DNA from: Christensenellaceae bacterium
Lineage (GTDB): Bacteria; Bacillota; Clostridia; Christensenellales; Borkfalkiaceae
Direction of reading: 5' to 3'
NCBI GenBank assembly: GCA_948890655.1
Contig: CAQTYU010000002.1
Location: 194,469 to 258,468, forward strand
DNA length: 64,000 bases
Part shown: one piece after another, positions 25,501 to 32,955 of the stretch
Numbering within the stretch: position 1 is the stretch's first letter
How the letters are laid out: every line of letters starts with the position of its first letter
Program-made: the position numbers and the translations under genes
Notes under the pieces: generated by a model
Told to the model about the DNA's origin: nothing
Seen by the model: only the letters and a program-made list of their open reading frames with translations
The model's database searches: none

Positions 25501-27016
25501 CAGGGTCGTCCTCACCGAGCATAAGCTTGATAAAGTCATACTGCACGGCGTTACCGTCACTAGAGTTTTCAAAGAAAACCGAATTACCTGCACTGTCGAG
25601 CATATATTCGGACTTTTGACCGTTTATACTCGCAACAGACATAGCCGCGAAGTAAGTAGAAGGCGAACCGACGGTTGCCGAATCGGGGTTAGAAGCAAGG
25701 TTAGTGCCGTAAACCGAACCGAAACCAGCGGAATAGTCGTTACTCGCCGCACAGATAAGGCTTATACCTGCTTCCTGTATACTGTTGAAAATTACGTCGA
25801 ATAATTCGCCCTCATCATCGCCGTCGTCGGTCGTGGTAAAGCCCGCCGTCGTACCAAGCGACATATTAATTACGTCTACGCCGAGAGTTACGCAGTCCTC
25901 GAGCGCCGCCATAATGGCTTCACTCTCCGCACCGCCGAGCGAGGGGTCGTCAAGGTTATCCGTAAAAGTTTTGCAAATTACAAGCTGAGCGTCTGGAGCA
26001 ACGCCGCGGAATTCTTCGTTCCTGTGCACCGTAACTTCGCCAATCTTGTAGTCATAGCCGACGTCCGCCGTCGTGTAGCCGCCGATAATGCCCGCAACGT
26101 GCGTGCCGTGGTTGGAATACGAGGGATAAACGTCCGTATCGGAATCCGCATAGTCGAACGCATAAGGTACCTTTTCATTGATATAAACGTCGTCGACGGA
26201 CATTGTCGCGCCCTTTGCCGCCATCATTTTCAGTGCCGTAGTGCTCTGTATTCTGCTCTCTATATCGCTTTGGGAAAAGCGCGGGGTTTGGGGCATTGTC
26301 TGGAAAGCGTCGTGCGTGTAGTCAAGACCGGTATCGATAACCGCAACGACTGTGCCCGCACCCGTACCCCAGGAATATTCCGATGTATCTTTGTACTTCA
26401 AAGAATTGTAAATACCGGTTTCGTAAACGAAAGACTCGTTCACAACGGCACCGTTTTCTATAGTAGCTTGCACCGTTTCGGGTACGAGGTGCGTTCTGCC
26501 GACAACAACCGACTTAACGCCCTCCATCTCCTTAATTTCCGAAACGTAAGAAGTATTGACTTCTATTGCAACAGCGTTAGTTATCGAAGAATAAGAATAA
26601 TTCAGCGAATAATCGATTTTACGCGCTTTAAGTCTGTTTAAAAAGCTCTTCTGCTCCTCGTCGATTGCACGCAGAACCCTGAACCCAACCGAAGATTCGG
26701 CAAATTCAGCGACCGTTTCGCCATTGCTCTTTGCGTCGGCAAGGCAGTCGTTTTCAAGGGTTACGATTACAGAGCGCGTTTCATAGCTCGCCTTAGGCGC
26801 CGCGAGAACCGACGAATTGAAGTTCTGCGCCGACAAAGAAGCAGAGTCGAAATCGCGCGTGACTTCCGTAAACGGCAAACTATCGCTTGCCGTACCTCCG
26901 GCAAAATTTTTAACGTCGAAATTAGCAAGCAGAGTGCCCGCCGAAAGTGTTGCGCAAAGCGTAACCGACAGACAGGCAAGCGCCGAATTTTTAATCTTTC
27001 TTCTCGATATGCTCAT
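19592..27016 (-). CDS. Giant cell-envelope subtilisin (S8) with PA insert, BspA-type LRRs and C-terminal anchor
   Basis: A 2474-residue exported protein. After the signal peptide and propeptide comes an S8 domain: Asp228 in VAVIDTGLDYTHD, His303 in NHGTHVAG, Asn426 in CAASND, Ser664 in SGTSMACPNMAG. A PA domain (about 495-615) is inserted before the Ser, as in lactocepin and C5a peptidase. Fn3-like beta domains and an Ig-like Big_2-type domain (about 1330-1405) follow. Then come about 25 BspA-type LRR_5 repeats (about 1420-2175, consensus IGxxAFxxCxxLxxVxIP) and a second Ig-like domain (about 2350-2430). The tail is Gly/Cys-rich GGCGGGCGS, a membrane helix and RRKNRGIR. All catalytic residues are present. 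It probably degrades extracellular proteins for the co-encoded Opp importer. Confidence 0.93.
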   Translation of the reverse strand: MSISRRKIKNSALACLSVTLCATLSAGTLLANFDVKNFAGGTASDSLPFTEVTRDFDSASLSAQNFNSSVLAAPKASYETRSVIVTLENDCLADAKSNGETVAEFAESSVGFRVLRAIDEEQKSFLNRLKARKIDYSLNYSYSSITNAVAIEVNTSYVSEIKEMEGVKSVVVGRTHLVPETVQATIENGAVVNESFVYETGIYNSLKYKDTSEYSWGTGAGTVVAVIDTGLDYTHDAFQTMPQTPRFSQSDIESRIQSTTALKMMAAKGATMSVDDVYINEKVPYAFDYADSDTDVYPSYSNHGTHVAGIIGGYTTADVGYDYKIGEVTVHRNEEFRGVAPDAQLVICKTFTDNLDDPSLGGAESEAIMAALEDCVTLGVDVINMSLGTTAGFTTTDDGDDEGELFDVIFNSIQEAGISLICAASNDYSAGFGSVYGTNLASNPDSATVGSPSTYFAAMSVASINGQKSEYMLDSAGNSVFFENSSDGNAVQYDFIKLMLGEDDPEDESDDVKSFEYVVVGTGQSTNYYGNIRNLVRGRIALIQRGGNTFQQKVELAKRNGAIAVIVYNNVPGTIRMTLGDLAESDFIPAVSITKDAGDKLVELATGYVGTITINRNLKAGPFMSSFSSWGPTPDLKLKPEITAHGGEINSTVPGGYAVQSGTSMACPNMAGLTALVRNYVKNLSIAQNYKPSEIIQLTNQLIMSTATTAFDEQALAYSPRKQGAGLANLDNIIDTRAYISTQQGDSYYYTEKDGRPKIELGDDKEKSGVYTFNFHVNNFDNKSLTFTPEALFMTETIASDGIAVAEQAHMFSDKGTFSIDGNTVSKVTVPAGGSVNLTVTLRLTAEEKQYLNDNFKNGMYVEGFVKLVSDADLNGELQCDLTLPFIGFFGDWEQAPMLDLDAYELAQIQQDTSIDEEDKISETVWATQPYASYWNDDFVIPIGSYLYTQDPDPSNVQIYPTMEHNSISRFNEYYNEEGIGNYLTTYEFRCVYAGLLRNARRVNYKLYDEVTGELVKEGNVTRISKAYANGGSARPAYVELRLSADELGLIANGKYRFDFEFLFNNDSEVKPENTFSFDFYVDYEAPVLQDARLRYYNYKDGNKEKQRIYLDLDVYDNHYAQAVLLCYRDDKDGEVNLNLATEYVTPIRNANRNGVTTVSIEVTDIWDEYKNNLYVQIDDYAMNHSSYYLGAVNGTVSDVTTALNRSVLPDEFTVPDSERHITIDINEAHKYTLEYEGSADISNFIMTVGGTATQNEFIAVKNGEVVGLKSTNGRERYVTISNGKGFFETVYVTVTDNVMPLNNPSFDFGVIKTSNDSLTKSGSATVNAGEDIQLNIVPDPWYYPMDDVQITWSVTGSAVTVSDKGLVHTVNKGVSTVSATILAGGIRYTKNFIFTVADPFTISNMSLTHYHGDGETIDGEEGVVVIPEGKNIMSIGEEAFKNNKKITKVIIPKTVTSIDKRAFYGCTNLKGVYFVDDKEVDFTASDFVPTSEMTLIDRGAFEGCTSLEILDLSNIKVITVAREAFKDCESLKNIVKSTAIGTMHDRAFIGCKSLTSIDVSELHSAGSNVFSGCEQLSSITTGRYSVIGAGMFSDLVYNYEVYDSTTNAWVTHKTEYSACNKLTSIEIKTPSVGAGAFENCTGLQSIKFIDPTTTGNLVFTIGVSAFAGCSNLTSVNFGTCTVKSIGERAFANTKISSFTVPKGLETIGAGAFSGTSLTFSGTNGYNVSSNAILSSDNKTLLLFTGTGSYTVPSTVVKIAPYAFASSGVTSVTIPSSVKDIGEGAFANSSLGSVTISANVTSIPAYAFYNTKLTSLSLPNSVTSVGDYAFAGNTALETFNFNPTNKAEFGDRVFSGCTALNEIALAANIVKLGDRTFEGCTSLQTVTLPSLVNSDGFTALGEYTFWNTPKLETVTFGADSNTTGNYTFAADRAADRANLKSVSIGDAVEKIGDYAFYNCAALTSFDLKNATETGNASFAGCGALAIVTGLNKLVVIGDYSFADCVSLAALELTAAKNIGEGAFIINSGKKAYSSINMPVAETVGAFAFAGGRETSVEIPATLISIGEGAFASSSRLTGFTVASGNKVFFVDDGVLYKNVSDVINGTDNKVVLVAFPSAKSVVATDGERVYNVLEDTVKIGGAAFQGLTGRVDKVVLPYGLKTIGAAAFYQSGITVYEFKGVTAPALETEHSELIDEIMDGDTSYRGYYYSNFEGDFIFYAGHSTALTPTTLTIYRPENGTGYDNYVFSNFFGNCVTTGIAKSEATNSFISLVTEFSTAQEISGWKLPEVSKEHVEAFSESVKRAHEYYNVFASDSTQLAFVDNSLIEKFNAIETALRPIKEAYGISVSVSRLSYTGDFKSVYRVGEYFDITGLQVIVIYDDYSTEYADMSKVTYDLHEPLTRLDNVITLTYEGRTVRVGITVSEEGENPGEQGGCGGGCGSTTSITGTVLLTFTALGAMFALSTVIRRKNRGIR

Positions 27017-27063
27017 TTTAAATCCTCTGAAAATTGTTAAAATGCAATACTTTAATATTCGCT

Positions 27064-30000
27064 TTAAGCTACGGTTACCGTATGGTTAACGTGGTCTACT
27101 ACCACAACCGTTTCGGTGCCGTCAACTTCTATAACAACCGTAGTTGTGTTGCCGTCAACTTCCCTCAAAAGGTACGTTCCCTCTTCTCCGCCGACGGTAA
27201 TCGTACCGTCGAAATTGAAGCCGTATTCGGTGCCGTCAGCATCAGTCGCCGTGAAAATGGCACCGCTAAGAACGTCGGTTTCTTCAAGCAACAACCTGTC
27301 GAACCTGTTACCGCCCGATTTAAGGAAGATATTCTCCCCGCTCACATCCTCGTACAAATGACTGACAGTATAAGCAGTGTTTTCGTCGTTATAAAGCCAC
27401 ATGTAAAGCGTTCCGAACCTGCGGGTATACAAATACGTCTGACTGCGATAGAAAGCAACGCCCGTCGTATACATACTGTCGGCAAGCCCGTCGAAGCTGA
27501 GCGCGTTTCCGTCCACCGTGTTCGCCCAACTACCGAAAACGTCGTCGACAGGCGCCGCATAAGAATAGTCGCCGCTGACAAGGTAAGGATAGCTTGAAAC
27601 CGCAAGATTTCCGTCGTTTAAAAGCAACAGATATATGTGGAAAGAGTTTTCGCTTTGGAAAATATCAGTATGATAGATTTCAATATAGTTGTATTCAGGG
27701 TAATAATCGAAAGTAACTCCGGTAACGCCGTTGAACATACCCGTAGCCTGATACGTAAGGTCGAACCTGCCGATATAGAACGAGTTGTTAATAGAACTGA
27801 TAGCCCAGGTCTTATCTGCAAACGTCAGATACAAGTCAAGGGAAACGTCGTCTTTTCCGTCCATACTTAATACGAATTTCGAGCCCGAAATACTTATAGA
27901 GCCGATTGCGGTACTAAGCGAAGTATCTTCTTTACCGTAAACGTTAATACGTATGTCGCCCACTTCTTCGTCGTAGAACACTGCGCCGCTAACGATTTTA
28001 TAACGGTACTCTTTCGTTTCGCCCGCAACAGGCGTAACGGTAAGTACGCCGCCGCCCGTAAGTTTTCCGCCGCCGTTAAATTCGTAAACGGTATTGTCAG
28101 CGTCTATTAAAGGCAACGAATACATTTCATCTTTGCGGAAAAGGCTTGCGGTTGCGCCATTACCTGAAACGGTAACCGTCCCATCGTCGTTAACTGTCAA
28201 AGTATAAGTTACGCCGTTATATTCGAACTTGCCTTCAAGCCCGCTCTCGACGGTGCATTCGTAAGGCACTCTTTCGCCGTTAATCTCGATATATCCGCCG
28301 TGTTCGCCGTTATTTTCCGACTTGTAAATTCCGAGTCCGTTGAAGTTTACAAGAGTGAATGCAACATTACCGATAGTGTCTTCGCCTATCCATTCACCGC
28401 TATAATCGTCGATAAGATAAAGCGTGTACTCCCTCATACCGTCGCCGTCGTAAGCCATCAAGGTTATAACGTTGCTAGCGGGGTCGTAAGTGAAATAACC
28501 GAACAAGGAATATCCGCCGATTACCGTGTAAGTGTATTCTGTTTCGGTAATGTGGTCGAAAAAGCCGTCTTTAACGTAAGCCAAGCTGTCGTACAACGTG
28601 CCGTCGATAGACGCAACCGCATCGCCGCCAAGCCCCGTTCCGAAGCCGTTGAGCCTCAGATATATCCCTGTTTCGGGGGAGAACCAAAGCCCGAAGAAGC
28701 TGTTTTCAAGCGAGTAAAGCTTACCGCCAATCGACAACAGCCCCGAAGCGTCGATAGTTGCCTGCGTCGACAAGTCGCCAGACAGCGTCGCAACGCCGTT
28801 CGTTACGGTATATTTGCCGCTTTTTACGGTATTTTTCCATTTATACGACCAATTACCGTCGGCGTTAAACGTATAAGTTTCGTTCAGCGTTGCCGAGCGT
28901 TCCCAAGTCCCCACAAAGTCGTTTACCGCAGGTTTAACAGTAGGCGCCGTGAAAGTTAACGGACTGTCTTCGGTGAAGTAATTGCCGTCGTAAAGGGAAA
29001 TGCTTCCGTTTGAGAAAGTGCCGATAAACGTGTAAGGTTCAAAATTCGAAGCGGGCTGCGAAACTCCGTTTTCCACCGCCACTACGGGTGAAAGCCTTGC
29101 AAACAGCCCGTCGTTGAGGATAAGTTTTTCCCCATCGTAAGTATAGCTAGCCCCGCCGAAATTTCTCACGTCGATATAGCTGTAAGTGCCGTCATCGTTC
29201 ATAACAAGTTCAACCGTTCTGCCGTTCGACGTAGTAAATTCGTAAGTGCCCGAAACTTCAGAATAATCTGCAAAGCCGACGTAAAGAATAATTTCTCTTG
29301 TAAGAATGTAACCGTAAGGCACTTTATTAGTGCAAGCCGAATCAAAGAAATAACCGTAAGAAAGGTTGGCTTTATCGCTTGAATCAACCGCCGAAACATA
29401 CTCGTCGAACTTATCGCCAAGATAGAAACTGAAAGGCAGGTATTCGTCGTTTTTTATTTCGAAATTGACCGCCTTGGTCGTATCCCCGTCAACCCTGCGG
29501 CTACCGAAATTCAAAGTAACCGCAAACTTGTTATCTATATTTTCGAGATTTAAAACAGGTAAAGCGCCGTTCGCGATTATCCAATCGCATTCATTCCAGT
29601 GTAATGAATTTTTAACAAAATCCGCATTCGTGCCGTTTGCAGAATTGCCGAAGTAACAGTTTTCTATCGTCACTCCACTTGCGAGTGCCGTCGAGGGAAC
29701 GGAGAAACCGACTATATCGCCCGTTGCCGACCCTGCGTTGGTTGAATCGGCATACGTCGAAGCTTTGGAAAAGCTGTCGGTAATTACAGAACCTTTTCCC
29801 GCATACCCCGCTATACCGCCCGCATAAGCGAACAAGTTGTTATCCGTCATTTGGGTAAGGAAAGAAACAGTCGCAGACACGTAACTTGTGGAATAGCAGT
29901 TCGCCACAGACGAATAATCGTCGAGCCAACCGACGATACCGCCCGAACGCATCGCACCTGTAACATCGCCTTCCGCATAGCTGTTAAGAATGGTCGCAGG

Positions 30001-30990
30001 CGCCCTTTCGTGTGAAGAAACGCTGTGCCCGACTATACCGCCCGCAAACACGAAACCTGACGTAATTATATTAACGTCGGTATGCACGCCCTGAGAGGAA
30101 CAAAGATAATGCACGGGACCGACCGCAGACTGAAGCGTTACGGACTGCTGAACGCCGATTGCGCCGCCTGCAAACGAGAAATTCATATTATTACCGTAAC
30201 AGCGGATTACGCCGTCCGTCGCACCGCAATTGACTATACTTGCGCCCACTGCAAACGCAACGACAGGACCGACGCAGACAACACCATCGTCAGCCGCAGT
30301 TGCGGATAACGTAAAGTCTTTAAGGTTGAGATTGGTTATTATGCCCGTTCCCGCCGTTGTGGTAGCCTGTACACAGCCGAACAACCCGACGTAAGTTCTT
30401 CCGTTCTTAGTTATCGTGTAGTTCGAAATCGTATGGTTATCGCCGTTGAAGTTGCCCGCAAAGTAAGCGTTCGGGCTTTCGAAATGACCGATAACATCAA
30501 GGGCTTCGCCGCCGCAATCGATATCGCGGGTAAGCTTGTAATAACCCATAATGTACGAAGAATAGCCGGAGTTGACCATGTCCGCAATGTATCTCAAATC
30601 TCTGAGACTGTCGATAAGGAAAGGGTCCTCTTCGCTTGTGCCCGCGCCGGTAAGACGGTCCTCGGACACGGAAGCGGTTATTGTCGTATTCTCGGAAATA
30701 ACAACCGAATACCTGCCGTTATCCGCAACAAGAGTATAGTCGTTAACTTTTACGACGGGGTTTTCATAGCCGTAATCGACAACAACGCCGAATTCGACAA
30801 CCTCATTCTTTTTAACCACTTTCTGACTAGAAGTAATTTCTTCTTCGCCGTAAATGAATTTAACGTGTTCGCCTGCGGCAAAGTCCACTGTAAACTCAGG
30901 GTCTTTTTCCGTTTGGCACCCGAAAGCAAATCCTATACACAGGCAGGCTATTGATAACAAAAGTACCGTCAGATATTTCTTTAACTTCAT
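27064..30990 (-). CDS. Large GLUG-repeat surface lipoprotein, 1308 aa
   Basis: The signal peptide ends in FAFGC (Cys25). Residues about 120-480 contain GLUG-type beta-helix repeats (GGIVGHSVS, GGIVGWLDD, GGIAGYAGKG). The second half has several repeated lipocalin-like beta modules of the pattern GTWERSATLNETYTFNADGN and GKYTVTNGVATLSG. No catalytic motif seen. It is the first gene of the nine-gene operon, 47 nt before the giant protease, with its promoter at 31126-31154. GAGG lies seven bases before the ATG. GLUG repeats occur in adhesins and IgA-protease-like surface proteins, so binding of host or dietary protein is plausible but unproven. Confidence 0.88.
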   Translation of the reverse strand: MKLKKYLTVLLLSIACLCIGFAFGCQTEKDPEFTVDFAAGEHVKFIYGEEEITSSQKVVKKNEVVEFGVVVDYGYENPVVKVNDYTLVADNGRYSVVISENTTITASVSEDRLTGAGTSEEDPFLIDSLRDLRYIADMVNSGYSSYIMGYYKLTRDIDCGGEALDVIGHFESPNAYFAGNFNGDNHTISNYTITKNGRTYVGLFGCVQATTTAGTGIITNLNLKDFTLSATAADDGVVCVGPVVAFAVGASIVNCGATDGVIRCYGNNMNFSFAGGAIGVQQSVTLQSAVGPVHYLCSSQGVHTDVNIITSGFVFAGGIVGHSVSSHERAPATILNSYAEGDVTGAMRSGGIVGWLDDYSSVANCYSTSYVSATVSFLTQMTDNNLFAYAGGIAGYAGKGSVITDSFSKASTYADSTNAGSATGDIVGFSVPSTALASGVTIENCYFGNSANGTNADFVKNSLHWNECDWIIANGALPVLNLENIDNKFAVTLNFGSRRVDGDTTKAVNFEIKNDEYLPFSFYLGDKFDEYVSAVDSSDKANLSYGYFFDSACTNKVPYGYILTREIILYVGFADYSEVSGTYEFTTSNGRTVELVMNDDGTYSYIDVRNFGGASYTYDGEKLILNDGLFARLSPVVAVENGVSQPASNFEPYTFIGTFSNGSISLYDGNYFTEDSPLTFTAPTVKPAVNDFVGTWERSATLNETYTFNADGNWSYKWKNTVKSGKYTVTNGVATLSGDLSTQATIDASGLLSIGGKLYSLENSFFGLWFSPETGIYLRLNGFGTGLGGDAVASIDGTLYDSLAYVKDGFFDHITETEYTYTVIGGYSLFGYFTYDPASNVITLMAYDGDGMREYTLYLIDDYSGEWIGEDTIGNVAFTLVNFNGLGIYKSENNGEHGGYIEINGERVPYECTVESGLEGKFEYNGVTYTLTVNDDGTVTVSGNGATASLFRKDEMYSLPLIDADNTVYEFNGGGKLTGGGVLTVTPVAGETKEYRYKIVSGAVFYDEEVGDIRINVYGKEDTSLSTAIGSISISGSKFVLSMDGKDDVSLDLYLTFADKTWAISSINNSFYIGRFDLTYQATGMFNGVTGVTFDYYPEYNYIEIYHTDIFQSENSFHIYLLLLNDGNLAVSSYPYLVSGDYSYAAPVDDVFGSWANTVDGNALSFDGLADSMYTTGVAFYRSQTYLYTRRFGTLYMWLYNDENTAYTVSHLYEDVSGENIFLKSGGNRFDRLLLEETDVLSGAIFTATDADGTEYGFNFDGTITVGGEEGTYLLREVDGNTTTVVIEVDGTETVVVVDHVNHTVTVA

Positions 30991-31125
30991 TTTAAAACCT
31001 CAAAAAAGCACGCAAAAGAAAAGTGTACGCCACTTTTCCCCACATTGATATTGACGCAGACTTTACTGTAAATTTCTTTACGCAACATTAGCTTGCGCAA
31101 ATCGTCCGCAAATTGATACATAACA
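30991..31125 (-). promoter_or_regulatory. Leader of the protease/Opp operon
   Basis: Predicted leader of about 130 nt between promoter and first ATG. It holds a hairpin at 31018-31038 (GAAAAGTG, loop, CACTTTTC on the minus strand), followed by short T runs and the GAGG ribosome-binding site. It may act as an attenuator or mRNA stabiliser. No known riboswitch recognised. Confidence 0.4.
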
Positions 31126-31154
31126 ATTATACAAATTAATATTTGAAAACGCAA
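31126..31154 (-). promoter_or_regulatory. Predicted promoter of the protease/Opp operon
   Basis: On the minus strand, -35 TTGCGT (31149-31154), 17-bp spacer, -10 TATAAT (31126-31131). AT-rich sequence upstream (31155-31260) could act as an UP element. No other convincing promoter is seen between here and the end of the operon at 10817. Confidence 0.55.
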
Positions 31155-31421
31155 CTGATTTATCGTATTTTTATAGATTTATTATCATTTTATTTTGTAA
31201 TATCAAATCTTATATCTATTATTATTAAATAATATGGTATATAGCGCACGTTTATTTTTTGTGATTTTATACATTTATTCATTTTACCATAGTCTTTTAA
31301 AGAAGAAACCGAGCCGAAAAATCGACCCGGTTCTTCTTAGAGAGAATATGAAAAAAAGTTGAGTGTATGCCTTGTTTACAGTTGCTATTATAACGTCCGA
31401 TTGTGTTAACCGTATGAAAAT
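31155..31421. other. AT-rich intergenic region without genes
   Basis: No coding region is supportable. It contains the AT-rich stretch upstream of the operon promoter, a terminator-like hairpin (31301-31338), and an isolated TATAAT on the minus strand near 31390 without a good -35. Confidence 0.6.
31301..31338 (-). terminator. Terminator-like hairpin downstream of flavoprotein pair
   Basis: Arms AGAAGAAACCGAGCCGA and TCGACCCGGTTCTTCT pair with one bulge and two mismatches around an AAAA loop. It lies 84 nt after the stop of the minus-strand flavoprotein gene. The T run after it is poor, so termination efficiency is uncertain. Confidence 0.5.
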
Positions 31422-32954
31422 TTAATGATTTTTATGTTTTTCGAAAATTAATTCCGCAATTTTCAGTCCGTCTGCGGCAGAGCTGGTTATTCCGCCGGAA
31501 TAGCCGCTACCCTCCCCGCAAGGATACAGCCCTTTGAACGATAGGCTTTCACCGTCCGCCCCGCGAAGAATCCTGACGGGTGACGAAAAGCGGGTTTCCA
31601 CGCCCGTTAAAAGCGCATCGGGGTCGGCGAAGCCTTTCAACCGCCTGTCCATATCGGGAATTGCGGCTTTCAGCGCCTCGACCGCAGTCTTCGGCAAAAC
31701 AGCGTCTAAGGGTGCAAAAGTCGTTCCCGCCGCATAGGTCGGCGAAACTTCACCGAACGCGGCAGAGGTTTTCCCATTTGCAAAGTCCTTATAAAGCTGC
31801 ACTGGCGCCCTGTACCCGCCGCCCGCAAGATACGCGCGGCGCTCGATTTTCCGCTGAAATTCAATTCCGTCGAAGAGCCCGCCGCCGAAATCTTCTTTCT
31901 TCATCTGTACCATCAGCGCGGAGTTGGAATTTTTTCCGTCGCGGGCGTAAAGACTCATTCCGTTTACAACCACTCCGCCCTCCTCGCTCGCCGCAGGAAT
32001 AACCACCCCGCCGGGACACATACAAAAAGTGAAAACTGTTCTCTCGTGCGCGTGGGATACCAGTTTGTAGTCCGCCGCAGGCAACAGCCTGAAATTCTTG
32101 CCGTACTGCGCAAAATCGATTTTTTCGGAAAGATGTTCAATCCTGACCCCCACCGCAAAATCGCGCGGTTCCATTAAAACGCCTTTTTCGCAAAGCATTT
32201 TAAAAGTATCTCTAGCCGAGTGCCCGAGGGCGAGAACAGCACAGTCAACAGGTGTACGAACCTCTTCTCCGCTTACCAGATTTTTGTGAAAAATTGCACG
32301 AACCGAGCCGTTTTTATGCTCGAATCCCGTGAAAATTTGGTGAAAAAGATACTTACCACCTTTGCTTTCAATGTATTTTCTAATGTTTTGAAGCACGAAA
32401 AACAGCTTATCACTTCCGATATGAGGCTTGTTCAGATAGGTAATTTCTTCCGGCGCGCCAAACCTTTTAAACGTTTCCAGAACATCCTTATTAAGCCCGT
32501 CGTGAGTCTGTGTATTGAGCTTTCCGTCCGAAAAAGTTCCCGCCCCGCCCTCGCCGAACTGAACGTTGGAATCGGGGTTTAAAACCCTGTTTTTGAAGAA
32601 ATTATCAATAGTTTTCCGCCTGTCCTCGACTGCCTCGCCGCGTTCGATAATAATCGGCTGAACACCGTGCTCGATAAGCCGCAGGGCACAGAAAAGCCCC
32701 GCAGGACCCGAACCAATTACGGCTACTTTCGGCGGGTTTTCAAGTTTTTCCAAGGGCGGTTTTTCTTCTTGCTCTTCGTCCGAAAAGGCGATTGAATACA
32801 CCCAGAAAACATTGTTTTTATCGCGCGCGTCAAGCGACTTTTTGAGTATTTTGAAGTACTTTAGCGCCCTTTTAAGCTTTTTTTGTGCGATTTTAACCAA
32901 ATTTTCTTCGCTTTCACCGATATGAAGTTTTACGTTGTCAAGCCTTGAAACCAT
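31422..32954 (-). CDS. FAD-dependent dehydrogenase-like protein (COG2509 type)
   Basis: A 510-residue flavoprotein. An N-terminal domain of about 75 residues precedes the dinucleotide-binding motif VAVIGSGPAGLFCALRLIEH. Family motifs include SNVQFGEGGAGTFSDGKLNT, YLNKPHIGSDKLFFVLQNI and the C-terminal LYPCGEGSGYSGGITSSAAD. This matches the uncharacterised FAD-dependent dehydrogenase family often placed near the HI0933-type flavoproteins. The reaction is unknown. It starts 1 nt after the upstream flavoprotein gene, so the two are co-transcribed. Confidence 0.9.
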   Translation of the reverse strand: MVSRLDNVKLHIGESEENLVKIAQKKLKRALKYFKILKKSLDARDKNNVFWVYSIAFSDEEQEEKPPLEKLENPPKVAVIGSGPAGLFCALRLIEHGVQPIIIERGEAVEDRRKTIDNFFKNRVLNPDSNVQFGEGGAGTFSDGKLNTQTHDGLNKDVLETFKRFGAPEEITYLNKPHIGSDKLFFVLQNIRKYIESKGGKYLFHQIFTGFEHKNGSVRAIFHKNLVSGEEVRTPVDCAVLALGHSARDTFKMLCEKGVLMEPRDFAVGVRIEHLSEKIDFAQYGKNFRLLPAADYKLVSHAHERTVFTFCMCPGGVVIPAASEEGGVVVNGMSLYARDGKNSNSALMVQMKKEDFGGGLFDGIEFQRKIERRAYLAGGGYRAPVQLYKDFANGKTSAAFGEVSPTYAAGTTFAPLDAVLPKTAVEALKAAIPDMDRRLKGFADPDALLTGVETRFSSPVRILRGADGESLSFKGLYPCGEGSGYSGGITSSAADGLKIAELIFEKHKNH

Positions 32955-32955
32955 A

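Noticed and set aside
24788..25804. 338-codon plus-strand open frame opposite the giant protease
   Set aside because: It is antisense to the well-supported S8 catalytic domain, has no recognisable motif, and its composition is what the reverse of a GC-biased coding strand gives.
28300..28959. 219-codon plus-strand open frame opposite the GLUG lipoprotein
   Set aside because: Antisense shadow of a repeat-rich gene with a convincing lipobox and operon context.
31340..31420. Small RNA gene between the flavoprotein stop and the hairpin at 31301-31338
   Set aside because: A TATAAT is present near 31390, but no acceptable -35 and no T run after the hairpin.
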